Source: Dehalococcoidales bacterium
GTDB lineage: Bacteria; Chloroflexota; Dehalococcoidia; Dehalococcoidales; JAQTVP01
Direction: 5' to 3'
DNA: 10,686 nucleotides
Assembly: GCA_028707015.1 (NCBI GenBank)
Contig: JAQTVP010000039.1
Span: 1 to 10,686 of the forward strand
A program made the translations under genes and the position numbers. The notes under the pieces were generated by a model. That model was not told the DNA's origin and ran no database searches. It was given only the letters and a program-made list of their open reading frames with translations. Shown here in pieces: positions 8,008 to 10,686 of the stretch (positions are counted from its first letter, which is position 1; the number at the start of each line of letters is the position of its first letter).

Positions 8008-8022
8008 AGGGAGGTTAATATT

Positions 8023-8532
8023 ATGGATACGATGGAGGCAATATTTACCCGTAGAAGTATTCGGAAGTATACGAAGCAGGAAGTTTCTGATGAATTATTA
8101 AAGGAGCTTTTAGAAGCGGCCATGTGCGCTCCCTCGGCGAGTAACTGTCAGCCCTGGTGCTTTGTTGTCATTAAAGACCATAAGGTTATGGATGAAATTC
8201 CCAGATATCACCCGTATTCTGGTATGTTGCCAGAGGCATCTGTGGCGGTAGTAGTTTGTTGTGATTTACGTCAGCAGCAAACTATTGGTTACGGAGTTGA
8301 AGATTGTTCAGCAGCCACCCAGAATCTCTTGCTTGCGGCTCATGCTAAGGGCCTTGGTACCGTCTGGCTTGGTGTTTACCCTAATGAATCTCGGGTTAAC
8401 GGTACTAAAAACTTACTGAATCTGCCTGAATATATTTTACCCGTTGCTTTAATCTCTATTGGTTATCCGGCAGAACAAAGACCGCGGCAGGAACGCTATA
8501 TGGACGAGAAAGTTCACTATAATCAGTGGTAA
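8023..8532 (+). CDS. Nitroreductase family flavoprotein
   Basis: This is a short FMN-dependent oxidoreductase of the nitroreductase superfamily. Such enzymes use NAD(P)H or another donor to reduce nitro compounds, quinones or other acceptors in the cytoplasm, usually as dimers; the natural substrate here is unknown. The 169-residue protein shows the FMN-phosphate motif RRSIRKY near residue 11, APSASNCQPW (about 36-45), the internal EDCSAATQNLLLAA helix, and GLGTVWLGVYP. It ends with the Arg-Tyr...VHYNQW tail typical of small members. AGGGAGG (8008-8014) is eight bases before ATG 8023; a second in-frame ATG at 8032 is possible but lacks such spacing. It follows serS by 15 bases and probably shares its transcript, which suggests constitutive expression rather than stress induction. 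Confidence 0.9.
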   Translation: MDTMEAIFTRRSIRKYTKQEVSDELLKELLEAAMCAPSASNCQPWCFVVIKDHKVMDEIPRYHPYSGMLPEASVAVVVCCDLRQQQTIGYGVEDCSAATQNLLLAAHAKGLGTVWLGVYPNESRVNGTKNLLNLPEYILPVALISIGYPAEQRPRQERYMDEKVHYNQW

Positions 8533-8597
8533 TATAAGACTGATTTGGGCAAGATAAAATCTATGAATTCCTGCTAAAAGAATAAAAAGAAAATGGT

Positions 8598-8603
8598 AGG
8601 AGG
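8598..8603 (+). promoter_or_regulatory. Strong ribosome binding site of the 48-residue gene
   Basis: A full AGGAGG stands five bases before ATG 8609. It is the main evidence that the very short reading frame is translated. Confidence 0.8.
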
Positions 8604-8608
8604 ATATT

Positions 8609-8755
8609 ATGGATACTTGGTGGTTAGTTTTCTTTTGGTCTGGTCCTATTGGGATTGGAGTATTTCTTGCGTGCTTGGGTACCTTTGTCTGGCTGCTTGC
8701 TAAAGCTGACGCGATAAAAAAGCAAACGAGTTTGATAGAGAAAAAGAAAGAGTAA
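8609..8755 (+). CDS. Small single-pass membrane protein, 48 residues
   Basis: I do not recognise this protein. It starts MDTWWLVFFWSGP and has one hydrophobic segment (about 4-31) rich in Trp, Phe, Gly and Leu, including GPIGIGVFLACLG. A lysine-rich tail, KADAIKKQTSLIEKKKE, follows. The basic tail after the segment predicts that the C terminus faces the cytoplasm (positive-inside rule). A full AGGAGG with ideal spacing supports real translation. A 15-base-pair terminator lies 47 bases after the stop, and no gene overlaps it on the + strand. It follows the nitroreductase by 76 bases, so it may be the last gene of the lysS-serS transcript or have its own promoter. No signal peptidase site is obvious. 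It could be a subunit or regulator of a membrane complex; the function is unknown. The convergent frame on the minus strand is a shadow. Confidence 0.68.
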   Translation: MDTWWLVFFWSGPIGIGVFLACLGTFVWLLAKADAIKKQTSLIEKKKE

Positions 8756-8802
8756 GAGCTCTTTAAAACTGGAATGTAAAATTTCTTGTTGAAATATACG
8801 AA

Positions 8803-8858
8803 AAAAGAAGGGCAATATAATCACCAGATGATCTAACAACAACTATTGCCCTTCTTTT
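8803..8858. terminator. Bidirectional terminator between convergent genes
   Basis: A perfect 15-base-pair stem (8803-8817 with 8844-8858) has a GAAGGGC core and encloses a 26-base loop. The T run at 8855-8858 serves the + strand, and the A run at 8801-8806 gives six U on the minus strand. It lies between the 48-residue gene (+) and the SPFH gene (-), where a shared terminator is expected. Inside the loop, ATCA (8820-8823) can pair with TGAT (8829-8832), which may shorten it. Confidence 0.85.
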
Positions 8859-8908
8859 ATTACTTTATTCCTATATAAGTAATCGCTTGTGTTATAGCTA
8901 AACAGTTA

Positions 8909-9781
8909 TTATTTTGATTGTGACACAGATAACGCTTCGCCAAGCCCCAGCACATTAATCAGTCTTGACTGGTCAGATATAACGAGCTTGGTGTTGTCCT
9001 GTAAAGAGGATTGAGTAACTTCAAGCTGTTTCAGTAGTTGAGCGTTGCCAACAAAAAAGGTATCAGCTGCTTTTGATACGTTCTCAATTGCCTGGGCTTC
9101 TCCCTCTGCTCTTAATATAGCTGCCTGTCGTGCTCCTTCAGCTACTAGTATTGCATTTTGCTTGTCTCCCTCTGCTTCCAGTATCTGTTTCTCCCGGTAG
9201 GCTTCAGCTTCCAGTATAGTGGCCCTCTTTTCTCTTTCTGCTTTCATCTGTTTGCTCATAGCTTCGGAGATATCCCTGGGTGGTTCGATTTCTTTGACTT
9301 CTACCCTGGTGACCTTTACTCCCCATTTGTCCGTAGCTTCATCAAGGGTTTCCCTCAGCACAGCATTGATGCGCTCCCTTGAGGTTAAAGTTTCATCAAG
9401 ACTCATGTCACCGATTACATTCCTGAGGTTTGTTTGTGCCAGCTTACTGACAGCAACGTAAAAATTGCCAACTTCATATCTAACTGATTTAGCCTCGGTT
9501 ACATAATAGTAAACTACAGCATCTACGGTTACGGTAACATTGTCCTTGGTAATGACTGGCTGAGGTTCCACATCGAGTACAGTCTCCCGCATATCTACCC
9601 GATATCTCATGGAATCCACAAAAGGTATGATAAACCTAAGTCCCGGGTCTAAGGTTTCTTTATACCGGCCGAACCTCTCGACAAGGCCTTTCTCAGCCTG
9701 GTGAATAACTGTCGCTGACTTGGCAAGCAGAATTACTGCTAGTACCAAAACGACTATTAGGACTATAATTCCTGCACTCAT
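8909..9781 (-). CDS. SPFH/stomatin-like membrane protein (QmcA/paraslipin type)
   Basis: This is a membrane scaffold of the SPFH family, which forms large oligomeric rings or cages in lipid microdomains and controls membrane proteases and other membrane proteins. The 290-residue protein has an N-terminal hydrophobic anchor (4-20), the SPFH domain (about 25-185; VERFGRYKETLDPGLRFI and DVEPQPVITKDNV are typical), and a coiled coil. The coiled coil holds four exact 11-residue repeats starting at I189, I200, I211 and I222, each with an (I)L-x-A-E pattern. A hydrophobic C-terminal tail follows. It starts three bases after the nfeD stop, with GGGGG (9792-9796) inside the end of nfeD, so the two are co-translated. 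NfeD-SPFH pairing is a conserved arrangement. It could also be named a stomatin-like protein; HflK/HflC is less likely because the partner is NfeD. Confidence 0.93.
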   Translation of the reverse strand: MSAGIIVLIVVLVLAVILLAKSATVIHQAEKGLVERFGRYKETLDPGLRFIIPFVDSMRYRVDMRETVLDVEPQPVITKDNVTVTVDAVVYYYVTEAKSVRYEVGNFYVAVSKLAQTNLRNVIGDMSLDETLTSRERINAVLRETLDEATDKWGVKVTRVEVKEIEPPRDISEAMSKQMKAEREKRATILEAEAYREKQILEAEGDKQNAILVAEGARQAAILRAEGEAQAIENVSKAADTFFVGNAQLLKQLEVTQSSLQDNTKLVISDQSRLINVLGLGEALSVSQSK

Positions 9782-9784
9782 TTT

Positions 9785-10240
9785 TTAATTACCCCCTTTA
9801 GTTTTAACAACAATTAAAGTAACGCCCTTAATCCCACCAACGATTATTTCCTCACCTTTTTTAATATCTTCTTCTGCCCTGGCCCGCCACTGCTCATTAC
9901 CAACTTTAACCAGTCCATCTATATTTTTAGTAATATTTGTCAGTACCATTCCCTGTCTGCCAATGATGGCATCAATATTTGTCTTTGCTTTACTAACCGC
10001 AGTCAATCGGTGGATGTATTTTCTACCAAGCACTATGTAAGCTATACAGATTATACCGGTGGTGATTAGTGCAATAACCCAGGAACTAAATGGCCAGCTC
10101 ACTAATCCCCCAAGGATAAAAGCTGAACCTATGATAACCAAATCAAGACTGGCCTCTACACCAATAATCAGTTCTAAAAAAACAAACAATGCACCCGCTA
10201 TTACAAAAATAAGCCACATCCATGTATCTGGAAATTCCAT
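9785..10240 (-). CDS. NfeD-like membrane protein, short form
   Basis: NfeD proteins are partners of SPFH/stomatin proteins, and their soluble OB-fold domain is thought to bind the partner. This is the short form without the N-terminal ClpP-like protease domain: 151 residues with about three hydrophobic segments (8-28, 31-50 and 53-71), a basic GRKYIHR stretch (72-78) and a C-terminal OB fold (about 90-148). The OB fold shows IGRQGMV, then W118 and GGIKGVTLIVV. No catalytic Ser-Lys pair is visible, as expected for this form. GAGG (10246-10249 on the minus strand) is five bases ahead of ATG 10240. The SPFH gene starts three bases after its stop, so the two form an operon read from the promoter at 10340-10312. 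Confidence 0.9.
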   Translation of the reverse strand: MEFPDTWMWLIFVIAGALFVFLELIIGVEASLDLVIIGSAFILGGLVSWPFSSWVIALITTGIICIAYIVLGRKYIHRLTAVSKAKTNIDAIIGRQGMVLTNITKNIDGLVKVGNEQWRARAEEDIKKGEEIIVGGIKGVTLIVVKTKGGN

Positions 10241-10311
10241 AACTACCTCGCTATTCTAGGACATTTCCCGAGCCATCTTATTATTAATCTGTCTTTCCAT
10301 GTTGGGAGTTG

Positions 10312-10340
10312 AGTATAATTCTGGTTGATAGATTTGTCAA
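10312..10340 (-). promoter_or_regulatory. Sigma70-type promoter for nfeD-SPFH operon
   Basis: On the minus strand, a perfect TTGACA (10340-10335) and TATACT (10317-10312, five of six matches) are 17 bases apart. Transcription would begin near 10305, leaving a leader of about 65 bases before nfeD. No operator-like palindrome overlaps it, so expression may be constitutive. Confidence 0.72.
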
Positions 10341-10401
10341 TAAAAAAAGAGAGTTGCTTATACAGTTTAGGATTCTATTAGAGTGGATTCTTACAATAAA
10401 T

Positions 10402-10433
10402 ATCTATAAATTAATGTTATTGCATCTATAAAT
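10402..10433. repeat. Direct repeat pair ATCTATAAAT
   Basis: Two identical 10-base copies lie at 10402-10411 and 10424-10433, 22 bases start to start, close to two turns of the helix. They could be a protein-binding pair, or chance in AT-rich DNA. Confidence 0.5.
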
Positions 10434-10439
10434 ACCTGA

Positions 10440-10476
10440 TTCTATGGTAATCAAAATGTATTTGCTAACCATAGAA
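10440..10476. repeat. Inverted repeat TTCTATGGT / ACCATAGAA
   Basis: Nine-base arms (10440-10448 and 10468-10476) surround a 19-base spacer. No T run follows, so it is not a terminator. It sits next to the direct repeats and could be a protein-binding site. Confidence 0.5.
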
Positions 10477-10630
10477 ACTTGTTCGTTTTCTCTGTATAAT
10501 AACAAAAGGTTTCTAAAGATTTACCCTAACTTTACAATTAACTGGAATCTCCCAACAAGAGACTATGTGTCCCTTCTTATAGTTGATTTGGGTATTCTGG
10601 GGAAACTGCCTTACTAATGAGGGTAATACT

Positions 10631-10686
10631 GGAGGGGTGTCCGAGCGGTCTATGGTGACGGTCTTGAAAACCGTTGTCGGTGCAAG
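10631..10686 (+). tRNA. tRNA-Ser (anticodon UGA), 3' end cut off
   Basis: The sequence starts with acceptor arm GGAGGGG and the D-arm TGTCCGAGCGG. The anticodon stem ACGGT/ACCGT (10658-10662 and 10670-10674) closes loop CTTGAAA with TGA at 10665-10667, reading UCN serine codons, mainly UCA. The window ends inside the long variable arm (TGTCGGTGCAAG), which itself marks a serine tRNA. The T-arm and 3' acceptor strand are outside. Confidence 0.93.

Larger units (their letters stand above)
10241..10630. other. AT-rich non-coding interval between nfeD and tRNA-Ser
   Basis: This 390-base stretch holds the nfeD ribosome site and promoter on its left side, short repeats in the middle (10402-10433 and 10440-10476), and a TATAAT at 10495-10500 with no good -35. 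No known RNA motif or convincing gene is seen. An open frame of 57 codons (10444-10617) lacks a ribosome site and recognisable motifs, and I do not call it. No clear tRNA promoter close to 10631 was found. Confidence 0.6.

Noticed and set aside
8624..8842. 72-codon minus-strand frame
   Set aside because: It is antisense to the better supported 48-residue gene and overlaps the terminator; it has no ribosome site.
10444..10617. 57-codon open frame starting at ATG 10444
   Set aside because: No ribosome site, no family motif, it starts within an inverted repeat, and chance open frames of this length are common in AT-rich DNA.
10583..10617. Promoter for tRNA-Ser (TTGATT or TTGGGT with TACTAA)
   Set aside because: The -35-like elements lack a good -10 at proper spacing; the nearest TATAAT (10495) has no -35.
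1..10686. Mobile elements, CRISPR arrays, defence or toxin systems
   Set aside because: No transposase, integrase, regular spaced repeat or defence gene was found; nearly all DNA is covered by known housekeeping genes.

Overview
The window carries ordinary chromosomal housekeeping genes of an AT-rich bacterium. I see no mobile element, CRISPR array, prophage or toxin-antitoxin pair. The bacterial dnaX-ybaB-recR order, the sigma70-like promoters and the good Shine-Dalgarno sites fit a free-living bacterium. From memory of family sequences, the seryl-tRNA synthetase motifs, a cysteine-containing GyrI-like hydrolase and the nfeD/stomatin pair resemble anaerobic Chloroflexota (Dehalococcoidia-like) or a deep-branching Firmicute. 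I cannot settle the phylum without a search.

Layout from left to right on the + strand: (1) the 3' part of a sodium:solute symporter gene (1-1018); (2) a promoter (1163-1190) and the overlapping cluster dnaX-ybaB-recR (1214-3704); (3) a 161-residue GyrI-like protein (3772-4257) and recO (4288-5085), closed by a strong terminator (5198-5231); (4) lysS-serS, then a short nitroreductase and a 48-residue single-pass membrane protein (5263-8755). A long hairpin (8803-8858) able to terminate from both sides separates these from (5) a convergent minus-strand pair, nfeD and a stomatin/SPFH gene (10240 down to 8909), with a near-consensus promoter at 10340-10312. (6) After about 390 bases of AT-rich non-coding DNA with short repeats, a tRNA-Ser(UGA) gene starts at 10631 and is cut by the window end.

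The genes fall into coherent groups. DnaX loads the sliding clamp, YbaB binds DNA, and RecR with RecO load RecA on gapped DNA. The GyrI-like protein between recR and recO belongs to a superfamily that includes hydrolases of DNA-alkylating cyclopropanes, so a genotoxin-protection role is conceivable but unproven. LysS, SerS and the tRNA-Ser serve translation. NfeD and SPFH proteins work together in membranes. The most useful items for follow-up are the GyrI-like gene, the 48-residue membrane protein, and the lysS leader, where a promoter abuts a terminator. No new biological system is evident.
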